This document shows, one piece after another, positions 1 to 9,915 of a stretch of 64,000 nt of DNA. A program made the position numbers and the translations under genes. The stretch covers positions 1,149,428 through 1,213,427 of the forward strand of contig NZ_LBHJ01000003.1 of NCBI RefSeq assembly GCF_001006305.1, given 5' to 3'. Source of the stretch: Silvibacterium bohemicum (GTDB taxonomy: Bacteria > Acidobacteriota > Terriglobia > Terriglobales > Acidobacteriaceae). How positions within the stretch are numbered: the stretch's first letter is position 1; each line of letters begins with the position of its first letter. Under the pieces are notes generated by a model. It was not told the DNA's origin, made no database searches, and worked only from the letters and a program-made list of their open reading frames with translations.

Positions 1-462
1 CCACGTATGCAGCAGAGGCTTCGACGCGGCAGGCGCATCGAAGTATCCCGTTTGCGTCCAGAAATAGACATTCGAGACGGAGAAGATGGCAGCCAGCAGA
101 GACCGCGCGAAATCTTCCATCTCGGTCGGCAGCAGAAATCGCCACGCCAGGAGGCTGGTCGCCAGAATCACGCCCACCAGCGCCGGCAGGATGCGTCGAA
201 TGCGCCGTTCGTAAAACCCGGTGAGAGAAAATTTGCCCGACTGGATCTGCGACAGGATGATGGAGCTGATCAGGAATCCGGAAATCACGAAAAAGACATC
301 GACACCGACGAAACCGCCGCTGAACAGGTGGATTCGCGAGTGGCACGCGACCACCAGCAGCACCGCGACCGCTCGCAACCCATCGATGTCCGCCCGATAT
401 GTGAGTTTTTGCATCCGTGTCGTTTCTGGTTTGCTATGCACGGTAGCGGTGGATGATTCCAT
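1..462 (-). CDS. Acyltransferase 3 (OafA/YrhL-type), C-terminus beyond the window
   Basis: Partial membrane O-acyltransferase: 154 codons read from an ATG at 462 to the window edge. The first residues show the family signature: YRADIDGLRAVAVLLVV around residues 21-37, a catalytic-type histidine in ACHSRIH, the GGFVGVDVFFVISGFLIS membrane segment, and FYERRIRRILPAL. A second ATG at residue 17 is also possible. The family transfers acetyl or other acyl groups to cell-surface polysaccharide, so this is probably a decorating enzyme for the polymer made by the genes upstream. It starts 45 bp after the stop of the GT4 gene and is probably co-transcribed with it. Whether a C-terminal SGNH domain follows cannot be seen. 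Confidence 0.85.
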   Translation of the reverse strand, partial: MESSTATVHSKPETTRMQKLTYRADIDGLRAVAVLLVVACHSRIHLFSGGFVGVDVFFVISGFLISSIILSQIQSGKFSLTGFYERRIRRILPALVGVILATSLLAWRFLLPTEMEDFARSLLAAIFSVSNVYFWTQTGYFDAPAASKPLLHTW

Positions 463-507
463 ATTTTCTTGAAGCCTCGCAGTGAGAATGCGGCCGGCTA
501 GCCGCGC

Positions 508-1698
508 CTACACCGCTATAGTTTTTCTGCGCCTGGGCGCGTAAGCAGCAATCACTTCGTCGTAGATCTCTTCCAGCCGCCGCGTCTGCACCCGCACGTC
601 GAAGTTCTCACGGACCCATTGCATTCCCAACTCGTGCGCGCTCTCCCATGCCTGCTCGTGCCGCAGATACGTATTGAGATTGGCGGCCAGAGTCTGGTAG
701 TCGTATTCGTCAGCCAGCAGGCCCGTCTTCCCGTCGAGCATGGTCTCGGTAATGCCGCCATGGCGATAACTCACCACCGGTAGTCCCATCGCCTGAGCCT
801 CGGTAAACACATTGCCGAAAGCCTCGCTCATGCCGTCTTCCAAAGTCACGCTCGGCCCGCAGAAGACACGCGCCCGCTCCAGCCACGAACGCACCACGCC
901 TGCCGGCTTCTCTCCAAGAAATTCAGTCGGAACCTGCAGCTCCGCCGCCAGCGCCTCCAGATGCGCTCGAAATTCGCCGTCGCCGATCACCGCCAGCCGC
1001 GCCTCAGGATTCGTCCGCCGAACAATCTGCATCGCGCGCAGCAGCTGATCGCCGCCCTTGTACTTCACCAGCCGTCCCACATACAGCACCAGGTTGCGAT
1101 CCCGCTCCGGTACCGGCTCCGACCGCGTGAAGCGGCTCATCTCAATGCCCGTGTAATGCACGCGGAGCTTGTCTTCGGGAAAACCCGCCTCGATCGCCTT
1201 CCTGCGAATGAACTCCGAGACGCAGAGAAACAAAGATGCACGCTGCCACAGCTGCTCCCGCCAGCGCAGATAAGGCCGCTGAAACAGCTTGCTGCGCAGC
1301 ACATCATCGGAGTGCATCTCCGCGCCGCCGCGCAGATGCAGAATCATCGGAATATCGAGAGCCTTCGCAATCGAAACAGCCGATCCCGCACTCTCCGCGA
1401 AGTGCGCATGAAGAATGTCGGGATTCGTCTTTGCGATGCGCCGATGGAAGGCCGGGGACGCACCCGTCCAGCGATACGCCTCGCGCCTCACACGCGAGCG
1501 AAGGCTGCGGTCTGAAGTAAGTAGGATGGGCGCGGAGTTCAGCGGATAGTTCTTTTCGGCAGGAATCAAGCCGGCATACTGCGGCGAGAAGGTGGTCAAA
1601 GCATCGACCACAACCGGGATAAAGGTTTGGGTCGAGGGCAGCATCCGCTCCGCAAAAACGAGTACTCTCTTCAAGGCCGCCTCACAGACCGAACGCAC
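508..1698 (-). CDS. GT4-family glycosyltransferase
   Basis: A 396-residue GT-B glycosyltransferase, cytoplasmic or membrane-associated. It shows the N-terminal Rossmann start (RVLVFAERMLPSTQTF), the middle signature LVLYVGRLVKYKGGDQLL (about 203-220), VIGDGEF, and the donor-binding E-x7-E pair E292/E300 in SEAFGNVFTEA. The layout resembles colanic-acid-type GT4 enzymes that add a sugar to a lipid-linked repeat unit. Donor and acceptor cannot be read from the sequence. The ORF overlaps the upstream GT4 gene by 17 bp. A GTG three codons in could be the start, but the overlap suggests coupling either way. Confidence 0.85.
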   Translation of the reverse strand: MRSVCEAALKRVLVFAERMLPSTQTFIPVVVDALTTFSPQYAGLIPAEKNYPLNSAPILLTSDRSLRSRVRREAYRWTGASPAFHRRIAKTNPDILHAHFAESAGSAVSIAKALDIPMILHLRGGAEMHSDDVLRSKLFQRPYLRWREQLWQRASLFLCVSEFIRRKAIEAGFPEDKLRVHYTGIEMSRFTRSEPVPERDRNLVLYVGRLVKYKGGDQLLRAMQIVRRTNPEARLAVIGDGEFRAHLEALAAELQVPTEFLGEKPAGVVRSWLERARVFCGPSVTLEDGMSEAFGNVFTEAQAMGLPVVSYRHGGITETMLDGKTGLLADEYDYQTLAANLNTYLRHEQAWESAHELGMQWVRENFDVRVQTRRLEEIYDEVIAAYAPRRRKTIAV

Positions 1699-2764
1699 AG
1701 AGATAGGATTGGCGCGCGATCTCGGGGTTGTACTTCTGCTTCACCATGCCGTAAGCCTGAAGCGAAAGCGAGCGGCGCAGCGTGGCATCCTTCAACAGCG
1801 CAAGAAGCTTCTCACGCAGATCATCGGCGTCTCCGCTGCGAAACAGCATCCCCGCCTTGCCCTCGCCGGTAATTTCCCGATGCACCAGCAGGTCGCTGAA
1901 GAGACAAGGCAGCCCATGCGCCATCGCTTCAATGGTCACCATCGGCAAGCCCTCCGGTCCGAGAGATGGCATCACGAAGACGTCGGCGTCTGCGTAGTAC
2001 TGCTCCGTCTCTCTCTGGAATCCGGCAAACTCCACGTTCATGCCCAACGCCATGCCCTCCAGCTCCTTGCGATATCCGCCATCGCCTAACACCGTGAGAC
2101 GCACATCGGGCACGCCGCGAAGCGCTTCAATCAGTAATTGAAGCCCCTTGTACTTCTCCAATCTGCCCACATAGAGAACCCGCAGCCCACCGTTATCGCG
2201 AAGGAAGCGGTCGTAATAAGGAGGAATCTGCGCCACCCAATTGGGAATCACCGTGGTACGCTCCGCGGGAATCACCTGCTTCACCACGTCGCCGACGGAT
2301 TCCGAAACACAGATCACATGCGACGCAAAGCGCACGCAAAGCTTCGAAAGCAGCCGTGGCGCATAACGCAACGGATCCTTGTACCAGGTATACAAGTCAT
2401 CCTCGAAGGGACCATGCCGCGTATAGAGAGCCTCGCGCCCCAGCAATCTCGCTGGAAGAATAAAGACCGATTCCAAAAATCCGTTCGCCTGCAGCACGTC
2501 GATGCGATGACACAGGATGACATAAACGATCACAAAAAAAGCGACCAGAAAACGCAGCGGCTTCGCTGCGCCTCCGAATCGCGGAAGCAGATACACATTC
2601 ACGCCGTTGTTCTTGAATCGCGCCGCCAGCTCCGGCAACACGCAGATCGCATACACCGCGGCGGAGTCGCGCAGCATCCCACTCAGGCTGATCAGGTAGG
2701 ATTCCACGCCTCCCATCGATCCGCCTAAGTCGAGAAATAACAATTTTTTTTCTCTGCTGGCCAT
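1682..2764 (-). CDS. GT4-family glycosyltransferase
   Basis: A 360-residue GT-B enzyme. Near the N-terminus KKLLFLDLGGSMGGVES is the usual acceptor-side glycine loop. VLYVGRLEKYKGLQLLIEAL, VLGDGGYRKEL and PEGLPMVTIEAMAHGLP (E-x7-E donor site) follow. I start it at the ATG encoding MASREKK because the fold begins there, with a weak GAAG 5 nt upstream. An in-frame ATG 25 codons earlier (2839) is possible but adds a Pro/Gly-rich stretch unlike the family. Second of two GT4 enzymes in the polysaccharide cluster, so the repeat unit probably has at least three sugars beyond the priming one. Confidence 0.83.
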   Translation of the reverse strand: MASREKKLLFLDLGGSMGGVESYLISLSGMLRDSAAVYAICVLPELAARFKNNGVNVYLLPRFGGAAKPLRFLVAFFVIVYVILCHRIDVLQANGFLESVFILPARLLGREALYTRHGPFEDDLYTWYKDPLRYAPRLLSKLCVRFASHVICVSESVGDVVKQVIPAERTTVIPNWVAQIPPYYDRFLRDNGGLRVLYVGRLEKYKGLQLLIEALRGVPDVRLTVLGDGGYRKELEGMALGMNVEFAGFQRETEQYYADADVFVMPSLGPEGLPMVTIEAMAHGLPCLFSDLLVHREITGEGKAGMLFRSGDADDLREKLLALLKDATLRRSLSLQAYGMVKQKYNPEIARQSYLCAFGL

Positions 2765-2857
2765 AGCATCTTCGAAGTTCTGCCTCCGGATGGGGCCCCC
2801 TTCAGGAGGTCCAAAGACACTTGATGCCGTCTCATGCACCCGCTTATGAGACAGCTC

Positions 2858-3736
2858 CTACAGATTGACCTCTTGTTTGAGAGTTATGTCCGGGGTCACA
2901 CTCGCCGAGAATCCGCTCATCACGCCCTGGCCATGCGCGAAGCAAAGCGACGCAGCCGACAGCTTGCCCCGTCCGGCCACGATCAGCGCCCGGAAGAAGT
3001 CGTAAAGCACCAGCCCGATCCAAACCGAATAGAGCGAGTGCTTGCGCAGCACCCCTCCCATTCCACGGCCATAACCGACGGCCCTTCGCCGGGAGATGCT
3101 GCCGCTCAACATGTCCCGCCGTGGATGGCAGACATGCCACGTCCGGTCGAAGCGCCCGCGAAGCCCGCGATCCATCAATTGCAAGACGAAATCCGTCTCT
3201 TCTCCGCAGTCGAAGATGGTCCCCGATCCAGGGCCGATATTCTCATCGAATTTTGTTCCCTCGAACCGTTCGTTGCGCAGGATGAAAAGGCTGGAACAGA
3301 ACGTCGTACGAAAGATATTCACCGGATGCAGATCGCACTTCGCTTGAATCCAGCGATTGCCGCTCGGAATGCCGTCCCCGTCCTCGGCGCCTACTGCAAA
3401 AATCGAATAGCCCTTAGAGTCGCGGAACCACCGATCGACATTCGCCAACAGGTCCGGCGTGTACCAGCAATCATCGTCGGGGAAAGCGATAATCTCGCCC
3501 GTCGCCCAGGAAATTCCCAGGTTGCGTGATTTCGAAAGTCCTGGAGAACACCGAATGTGCTTCCAGCCCGCCAGCGTTGGGAACTCCTCAAAAACCTCTG
3601 CTACCCGCTCGTCGTCGTTCTGATCTACAACAATCACTTCGTAATCATGAAAACTCTGCTGCACCACGGAAAACAGCAGCCGTCGAAGTTCATCTTTTCG
3701 GCCGAGCGTCGAGATAACCAGCGAAAATCGCGGCAA
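2858..3736 (-). CDS. GT2-family glycosyltransferase
   Basis: GT-A inverting glycosyltransferase of about 292 residues. It opens with PRFSLVISTLGRKDELRRLL, followed by VIVVDQNDDE (nucleotide binding), GLSKSRNLGI, and the metal-binding acidic motif AFPDDD (about 85-89). Further on EETDFVLQL is the usual late acidic motif. Start chosen at TTG 3736, with GAGG 7 nt upstream; the open frame continues to another TTG at 3760 that lacks a ribosome site. It follows the flippase gene after about 200 bp and precedes the GT4 genes, so it probably adds a mid-chain sugar. Specificity is unknown. Confidence 0.83.
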   Translation of the reverse strand: MPRFSLVISTLGRKDELRRLLFSVVQQSFHDYEVIVVDQNDDERVAEVFEEFPTLAGWKHIRCSPGLSKSRNLGISWATGEIIAFPDDDCWYTPDLLANVDRWFRDSKGYSIFAVGAEDGDGIPSGNRWIQAKCDLHPVNIFRTTFCSSLFILRNERFEGTKFDENIGPGSGTIFDCGEETDFVLQLMDRGLRGRFDRTWHVCHPRRDMLSGSISRRRAVGYGRGMGGVLRKHSLYSVWIGLVLYDFFRALIVAGRGKLSAASLCFAHGQGVMSGFSASVTPDITLKQEVNL

Positions 3737-3935
3737 AATATCACCTCGTAAAAGAATCAATATCAGGGGGGAAGTCGCTGCTGAAGGGGGAATGGCGGCG
3801 ATCTATTCTCGCGTCATCGCAATAATGATATCAGCAGCCCCGCCCCCCAACAGCTCGAAAGACCTGGTTGAAAGTTGAAGTGCGTCTCCAGAAAGGCAAT
3901 GGAGAGCACAAGAGGAGACTTTCGTCTCTGGACAT

Positions 3936-5222
3936 TCATGCCACGACCGCTGACGGTTTGACAGCGGAGCGCGACAGTCGTGTTGCAACGGTAAAATTCA
4001 TGATGCCCAGGGCGCCGTCCGTCAGCAGGCTGGCCCAGGCCGCGCCCAGCCAGCCGTATTTAGGAATCAGCCACAGGTTTAATCCGAAATTAAATGCGGC
4101 TGCGATGCACTGGTTGGCGGTTCGATATTTTTGCAGCCCCGCGCCGGTAAGCGCCGCCCCCGTCATCTGGTGAATGCTGCGGAAGAACGGGATCAGGCAC
4201 AGCCAGCGCAGCGCGCTCACGCTCTCCGAGAAGCCCTTGCCCACGATGTACGGAATGATGGGAGCGAGAAAAAACATCCCCACTGCGGAAATCACGCCCA
4301 GCCAAAGCGCCTTGGTCAACAGCGATCTTCCCAGCTTGTACGAGTGCTCGATCCCCTTCGAGCCCTCGATGAAGAAGCGCGGCATCGCTGCGTCGCGAAT
4401 GGAGAAGATTGGAATCGTCGCGATCTCCACCACGCGATAGGCCATGGCATAAATGCCGTTCGCCTCATTCATCCCGTAGTGGCTCAACATCGTCTTGTCG
4501 AGATCGTTATAAGCCGAGGATGTCGACTGCGAGAACGAGTACTGCAGGCCTTCTGCAGCATGCTTGCGGATCAGCCCCGGCGCAAACTTCGGAAGTCCCA
4601 GCTTGATCGTCACCGTGGCGACCGCCACGATCGCCCCGGCCAGCGACACGAATAACGATGCGATCACCCACTGCCGCGCCGTCGCATGGTGCAGAACAAA
4701 GACCATGATGAACGCCGTGATCAGCCGGAGCACATTGGTCAGCAGGTTCATCATGGCGGTAACGCGCAGCTGCTCGAAGGCTTGAAAGACGCGTCCCGCG
4801 GCAAATGCGATCTGGGTGCTGAAACACACCCCGATCGCGGACGGAAACACGATCGCTGCACTCTCAGGATTCAGGATGAACCGACCCAGAAAGTGAAGCA
4901 GCAGCGACAGAACCATGCTCAATGTGCAGATAAAGATCAGCACATTGCCCCAATATGTCTGGAAGTTTTCCCGCTTGCCGCTCACGTAGCGAAGAAAGAC
5001 CGTGTCCGATCCGAGCGAGCTGTACTGCGCGACCAGAGACACGAATGCGAACGTGCCGGCGTAGATGCCGTACTGCGAAGTTCCCAGTAGCCGCGCCAGA
5101 AGTACAAAGTAAAGGGTTTGGGAAAGAAACCCCAGCCCTTGTCCGAGCAGCATCCAGCCCGTGTTCCGAGCCAGAGAGCTCGCCTTCAGCTTCTCCAGCT
5201 GTTCATCGATGAATCTCTTCAT
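3936..5222 (-). CDS. Polysaccharide flippase, Wzx/MOP superfamily
   Basis: A 428-residue polytopic inner-membrane protein with about 12 hydrophobic segments, starting LARNTGWMLLGQGLGFLSQTLYFVLLARLLG. That opening (an amphipathic start, then GxGLGxxSQ) is typical of polysaccharide-type MOP flippases. Expected role: turning undecaprenyl-linked repeat units to the periplasmic face. Its ATG overlaps the TGA of the polymerase/ligase gene in an ATGA at 5219-5222, a clear sign of translational coupling. The charged, loop-rich centre (GSDTVFLRYVSGKRENFQTYWG) is family-typical. No truncation is apparent. Confidence 0.85.
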   Translation of the reverse strand: MKRFIDEQLEKLKASSLARNTGWMLLGQGLGFLSQTLYFVLLARLLGTSQYGIYAGTFAFVSLVAQYSSLGSDTVFLRYVSGKRENFQTYWGNVLIFICTLSMVLSLLLHFLGRFILNPESAAIVFPSAIGVCFSTQIAFAAGRVFQAFEQLRVTAMMNLLTNVLRLITAFIMVFVLHHATARQWVIASLFVSLAGAIVAVATVTIKLGLPKFAPGLIRKHAAEGLQYSFSQSTSSAYNDLDKTMLSHYGMNEANGIYAMAYRVVEIATIPIFSIRDAAMPRFFIEGSKGIEHSYKLGRSLLTKALWLGVISAVGMFFLAPIIPYIVGKGFSESVSALRWLCLIPFFRSIHQMTGAALTGAGLQKYRTANQCIAAAFNFGLNLWLIPKYGWLGAAWASLLTDGALGIMNFTVATRLSRSAVKPSAVVA

Positions 5223-6571
5223 GCCTGGGACGCCGTTCGGAGGCGTTTCGCCTGCAGGGCCAGGCCTGCATCAGCCAGTATCAGCATTGGCCATTCCAGG
5301 GAGTGCGGAAGCATGAACTTATCTCCGTCCAAAACCGCCATCAAGGCCATGAAGATGATCGTCGAGTACCAAAGGATATGCTCCGGCGTATCGGAGCGGT
5401 AGCAGCGGATGACGTTTCTGCAGGCACGGAAGAGAATAGCGGCAAGAATCAAAAGCCCGACCAGACCCACTTCCAGGCAAAGCTGCAGGATGCCGTTCTC
5501 GGCATTGTTCAGTCCCGGATCGTTGGTCGCCATGGCCAGGTGAATCACCTCGCCCTTGAAGCCGATCCAGAAAGCCTGGTAGCCATAGCCGATCCATGGC
5601 CTTTTCAGGATCGAAAGAAACACTGCGTGCCAGATGATGGTGCGCCCGCTCAGCGTGGCCTCTTTCCCCATCAGGGCGAGAAGCTCAAATCGAAACGTGT
5701 ATACCAGCCACGCGGTGCAGGCGATGCCCGCCGGCAGGAACAACACCACCATCAGCCGCTCGATGCGCTTCACGCGCCGCAGCGACTTGGCCAGGTAGAC
5801 GAAGGTGAGGCAGCCGATCAGCATCAGCCAGCCGGTGCGTGCCGTGGTGGCCAACACCAACGCCACCCCCAGCCCCAGATAGGCAAAGCGTTTGAAAGTA
5901 GCCGACAGCCCTCGGAATTGGTAGTAGAACGCCGGAATCATCAGGCCGATTGTGACCATCGCGCAGATGTTCTTTTGCGGATAGATGCCCTCCAGCCCGA
6001 TCATGGCGTTCTTATGGTCCACACCGGCGCTGGGCATGACTGCAGTCACCAGGAAGCTACCCAAAGTCGCGAGCACTCCCACCAGCATCATGATCTGCAT
6101 CTGCTGCCGGGGCTTGAATCGAACCCCCATATACAGCGCGAAGATCGCCCCCAGCAAAGGAAATATCGCGAAGATGATCGTCCTCTTCGGCTCCTGAGAC
6201 CAGGCCACCGACATCAGCGCCCAGATGGGCAACATCAGGGACAGTTTGTTATTCCAGCAGGCTCTGGCCACCTGCCGCCAGAAAGGGACAATCGCCAGGC
6301 AGATGATTCCGTAGCAGGCCAACAGCTCGGCCGAATGCGCAGCCGACCCATTTCCTGAATCCGGACTCACCAGCGATCCGTACATCCCCGTCTCACTGTT
6401 GTTCCCGCTTGCGTACTGAAAGGAAAAAGCTCCGCGAACCGCAAAGAACAGCAGCGGAAACATCAGCGCCCAGGTCACCACCAGCCTGTACGCCGATGTC
6501 TCACCTCTGGTCCGAGCCGAACCTTCCGGTTGCGCCCAGGGCGCGAACTGTGGAGCTGTAATGGTAGCCAA
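5219..6571 (-). CDS. O-antigen ligase / Wzy-type polymerase
   Basis: About 450 residues with 10-12 hydrophobic segments and one large periplasmic loop. That loop contains GRTIIWHAVFLSILKRPWIGYGYQAFW followed by HNxx-like AENGILQLCLEVGLVG, the pattern of the Wzy_C/WaaL family. It would polymerise repeat units in the periplasm. The open frame starts at TTG 6577, but GAGG touches that codon. The TTG at 6571 has GAGG at 6-nt spacing and is preferred. It is followed by the flippase gene through an ATGA overlap. Ligase and polymerase cannot be told apart by eye; the Wzc/Wza context favours polymerase. Confidence 0.78.
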   Translation of the reverse strand: MATITAPQFAPWAQPEGSARTRGETSAYRLVVTWALMFPLLFFAVRGAFSFQYASGNNSETGMYGSLVSPDSGNGSAAHSAELLACYGIICLAIVPFWRQVARACWNNKLSLMLPIWALMSVAWSQEPKRTIIFAIFPLLGAIFALYMGVRFKPRQQMQIMMLVGVLATLGSFLVTAVMPSAGVDHKNAMIGLEGIYPQKNICAMVTIGLMIPAFYYQFRGLSATFKRFAYLGLGVALVLATTARTGWLMLIGCLTFVYLAKSLRRVKRIERLMVVLFLPAGIACTAWLVYTFRFELLALMGKEATLSGRTIIWHAVFLSILKRPWIGYGYQAFWIGFKGEVIHLAMATNDPGLNNAENGILQLCLEVGLVGLLILAAILFRACRNVIRCYRSDTPEHILWYSTIIFMALMAVLDGDKFMLPHSLEWPMLILADAGLALQAKRLRTASQA

Positions 6572-6716
6572 AACCAACCTCTTCGAAAAAAATTGCAGCG
6601 ACGCTTGCTAGGCGAACAAGTCCCTCTATAAGAGCTGAGAGATCACAACGTCCCTGATGCGCGGGCTCCCGAATCTATTGCTTCTAAGCGACAGCCGAAC
6701 CGCGGCGAATCGAAAA

Positions 6717-7655
6717 TCAGAATGCGTAGACAGCAGCACCGGTTGCAGCTGCGGCAATACCCACCGCTCCCAGCGCTGCGTTCTTGCCGAAGCTGAACGG
6801 GACGTAGAGAATGTCGTTCGCCTGCAGCGCCTCATCCGGCTTCTTGCCCTTCTGCATATCTCCCAAAGGCAGCTTGATGTCCTGCAGCTTGCCGTCCGGC
6901 CCTTTGCGAACCAGCCGTGCATGCCCCAGCGCGGCTGTCTTGTTTGCTCCGCCGGCCAGTGACATCAGCTGCAGAACGGTGAGATGAGAGTCATTGTTGA
7001 TGACCGGGAATCCGCCCGGACGCAGCAGGTCTCCAAGTGCGAAGACCATCTCCGCACGCGCCACACGCAGCGTATCGCCGGGATACACCATGGTGTCGCG
7101 GCGCCGCAGCGCGTCTGCGTTGCTCGGCTTCACACCCGCAGCCACCGAGTCCGGAATCACCGTCGGCATATTCGAGGAGTAGTAGGTGATCATCTCGCCC
7201 GTGCCGTTGCGCTGAATGACGACATTGCGATCCGCATCCGGCATCAGTCCGCCCGCCAGAGCCAGAGCCTCGGCCACTGTCTTCGGAGCTGTGACCGCAT
7301 AAGCGCCGGGCAGCCGCACTTCGCCGAGAATCGAAATATTCTGCGCCGCATACTGCTCGACCGTGACCGAAATCCGCGGATCCACCAGGTAATGCTCGTT
7401 CAGCATGTACCGGCCAATGACCTCCGCCGCTTTCTCCGGAGTCATGCCCGCGATCTTGACGTTGCCGCCCATAATCAGCGGATACTCTCCCGCGTCGGTG
7501 ACACGCGAATGCTGTTCGAGCTCGGGCGCTTCCAGCACCGTGACGTGAACCATATCGCCAGGCGCGATTAGCAGGCTCTCTTGCGCCGTCAATCGCAGCC
7601 CGCCAAACGCCAGCAGGCAAATCAAACAAAGAGCAGCGATATTATGCAGTTTCAT
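6717..7655 (-). CDS. Polysaccharide export outer-membrane protein (Wza-like)
   Basis: A 312-residue exported protein: signal peptide at 1-24 (hydrophobic IAALCLICLLAFGGLRL, cleavage near TAQ-ES), the Poly_export domain (LLIAPGDMVHVTVLEAPEL through IGRYMLNEHYLVDPRISVTVEQYA), then SLBB-type beta-grasp repeats (ISILGEVRLPGAYAV and VFALGDLLRPGGFPV). It ends in a short Gly/Ala-rich hydrophobic tail. It should form the outer-membrane channel docked on the Wzc-like protein. GGAG lies 11 nt before the ATG, inside the upstream kinase gene, and the two genes overlap by 14 bp. Confidence 0.88.
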   Translation of the reverse strand: MKLHNIAALCLICLLAFGGLRLTAQESLLIAPGDMVHVTVLEAPELEQHSRVTDAGEYPLIMGGNVKIAGMTPEKAAEVIGRYMLNEHYLVDPRISVTVEQYAAQNISILGEVRLPGAYAVTAPKTVAEALALAGGLMPDADRNVVIQRNGTGEMITYYSSNMPTVIPDSVAAGVKPSNADALRRRDTMVYPGDTLRVARAEMVFALGDLLRPGGFPVINNDSHLTVLQLMSLAGGANKTAALGHARLVRKGPDGKLQDIKLPLGDMQKGKKPDEALQANDILYVPFSFGKNAALGAVGIAAAATGAAVYAF

Positions 7656-9915
7656 TCACATTCTCCATGTAGTAATGAGCCGTCTTTTGCCCGTAATAGC
7701 TGTAGTACGCGTCCGAGTTCATCGTGACGCCGTTGAGCACGATGCCTATCTGCGAACGCGGAGTGCGCGTCAGCAGAGTCTGATAAGCCCGCTTGAGTGA
7801 GGCCTGCGGCGTCACTCCATGCCTGGCCACCAGCAGCGTCGAATCCGCCAACTCGCACAGGATCAGCGCATCGACCACCGGCAGCACCGGCGGAGTATCG
7901 ATCAGGATCAGATCGAACTGCGTCCGCAATTCCGAGATCAACTTACCCATCTTGGCCGAGCTGAGCAGCTCCGAAGGATTGTTTGGCACCGGCCCCGCGG
8001 GCAGAACGAACAGGTTCGCCATGCCATCCACCTGAACGATGCTTGCTGCCGCATCTTCGCCCGAAAGCAGCTGGCTCAAGCCGTGCTTGCCCGAGAACTC
8101 CACTCCCTTTTGATCCGCCGGCCTGCGCAGATCGGCGTCCAGCAGCAGAACGCGCTTGCCCTGCTGGGCCACGCTCACCGCCAGATTCTTCACTGTCAGG
8201 CTCTTCCCTTCTTCAGGACTCGCAGAGGTCACCACCACCACGCGTGGCGGCTCAGCCGTGCTTCTCGCCGGCACCAGCGTCGCGCGCAGTCCGCGCACCG
8301 CTTCGCTGTATGCCGAGCGCGGAGCATCGAGCGTGCGCACCTGGCGCAGGCTGTCCAGCTCGTTGCGATCCTTGCCGTACTTGGGAAGAATCCCCACCAG
8401 CGGCGCACCCAGCAAACGCTCGACCTGCTCGATGGTCTGAATCCGGTGATCGACCGCTTCGGCGACCAGTGTGCCCGCAAATCCCAGCAGCAATCCAGCA
8501 GCAGCCGCGATCGCCATGTACAGCGGCACATTCGGCTTCTTCGGCTTGGCGGGAACGCGCCCCGGATCGACGACCGTGATATCGGAAGCCTTCAATCCCT
8601 GCAGCACGCCAGCCTCTTTCAGCTTGCGCAGCAGGTCTTCGTACAGGTTCCGGCTCTGCGTCGCCTCTTCGCGAAGGATCGAATAGTCGATCGTCTTATC
8701 CTTCAACTGATCGGCCGCTCTGCGATTCGCCTCATACCGCGCCCGCACCTCGTTTTCCGTCTGCTGCGCGACATCGTAATCGGTCTTCGCGCGCTCTGAA
8801 ACGCGGGTTACTTCGTCTGCAATCGATTGGTTGGTCTTGTCCAGCGAGGCGCGTAGTTCAGCCATTCTCGGATAAGCCGGCCCGTAATGCTTTTCGGCGC
8901 TCGCAATCTCCGTCTCCAGCGTGGACTGTTGCAGACGTAAATTCTGGATCAGGTTCAAGGCGGTGTTCACCGCCGGACCAGTTCCCGCCGCCGAGTTGCC
9001 GCTCAGCTCCGAGATCAGCTCCGCATTGCCGCTCTTGACTGCTTTGTAAACCGCTTCTTTCAGGATGCGATTGGAGTCCGCAGCGGAGAGCGCCGCCGTC
9101 GACTGCTGCAGCTGATCCAGTACGTCGGAGTAAACCTGCTCCCTGCCCTGATTGTCCGTGCCGTAGCTGAAGATGCCCGTCTGCTTCTGCAGCGCGGCCA
9201 GCTTCTCCTGCTCGTCTTCACTCTGCTTGCGAAGATCAGCCAGCTGTCCGGTCAGCCAGCCCGCCGCCTCCGACGTCGAAGCCATCTTGGTCTGGAAGGT
9301 GTAATCGGTCAGTCCGCGGATAAGATGGTTGACCACCGTCGCTGCGACCTTGGGATCGGAGCTGGTGTAGTCGATCTCAATCAGTCGCGTGCCGGGAAGA
9401 ACCTTGACGTCTAGATTTTTTTCAAAGGTATGAATGGCGCGAGTGCGGCGGGTCGGTGAATCTTCAAGCGAAAGCCCCGCCGGCTCAGGCGCATCCTTGG
9501 ACGCAAACAATCCCAGGACTGCGCCGATGGGATTGAAATGCGGCTGGAAGTCGCGTGAGTGCTCCAGGTCCAGATCGTTGATCACGCGCAAGGCCAGCGT
9601 GTCCGAGGTTAGAATCCCGGCCTGCGTCTCCAGGTTGATGTTTGCCGCCAAAGCGTCGTCCGCTGCCGCGGCCGCTCCCGGAGCTCCATCGATATCCGCC
9701 ATGTTGAGTCCCGCTGCGCTCTCTTTCTGCAGCTGAACGATGCCGCTCGCCTGATAACGCCGGGTAGTCACGGCGCAATAAATCGCGGCCAGCAGAACTA
9801 CCGTTCCGAGGATCGCAAACCCGACGCGGCTGCGGCGGCGAACGACCTTCCAAATATCGTTGACCGTTAACCCGGCTTCCACCGAGGGCGGAGCTTCGAG
9901 AAGATAGCTATTCAT
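7642..9915 (-). CDS. Wzc-type polysaccharide co-polymerase and BY tyrosine kinase
   Basis: A 757-residue chain-length regulator fused to a bacterial tyrosine kinase. The N-terminal Wzz domain with its first TM helix is near residues 32-52. A long coiled-coil periplasmic region (about 200-430) and second TM near VPLYMAIAAAAGLLLGF follow. The kinase has Walker A SASPEEGKS (564-572), Walker A' LLLDADLRRP (590-599) and Walker B LILIDTPP (669-676). A C-terminal tyrosine cluster (six Tyr between 737 and 749) is the autophosphorylation tail. Cycling of that tail normally controls polymer length. AAGGA sits 9 nt before the ATG. First gene of the close-packed EPS block. Confidence 0.92.
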   Translation of the reverse strand: MNSYLLEAPPSVEAGLTVNDIWKVVRRRSRVGFAILGTVVLLAAIYCAVTTRRYQASGIVQLQKESAAGLNMADIDGAPGAAAAADDALAANINLETQAGILTSDTLALRVINDLDLEHSRDFQPHFNPIGAVLGLFASKDAPEPAGLSLEDSPTRRTRAIHTFEKNLDVKVLPGTRLIEIDYTSSDPKVAATVVNHLIRGLTDYTFQTKMASTSEAAGWLTGQLADLRKQSEDEQEKLAALQKQTGIFSYGTDNQGREQVYSDVLDQLQQSTAALSAADSNRILKEAVYKAVKSGNAELISELSGNSAAGTGPAVNTALNLIQNLRLQQSTLETEIASAEKHYGPAYPRMAELRASLDKTNQSIADEVTRVSERAKTDYDVAQQTENEVRARYEANRRAADQLKDKTIDYSILREEATQSRNLYEDLLRKLKEAGVLQGLKASDITVVDPGRVPAKPKKPNVPLYMAIAAAAGLLLGFAGTLVAEAVDHRIQTIEQVERLLGAPLVGILPKYGKDRNELDSLRQVRTLDAPRSAYSEAVRGLRATLVPARSTAEPPRVVVVTSASPEEGKSLTVKNLAVSVAQQGKRVLLLDADLRRPADQKGVEFSGKHGLSQLLSGEDAAASIVQVDGMANLFVLPAGPVPNNPSELLSSAKMGKLISELRTQFDLILIDTPPVLPVVDALILCELADSTLLVARHGVTPQASLKRAYQTLLTRTPRSQIGIVLNGVTMNSDAYYSYYGQKTAHYYMENVNETA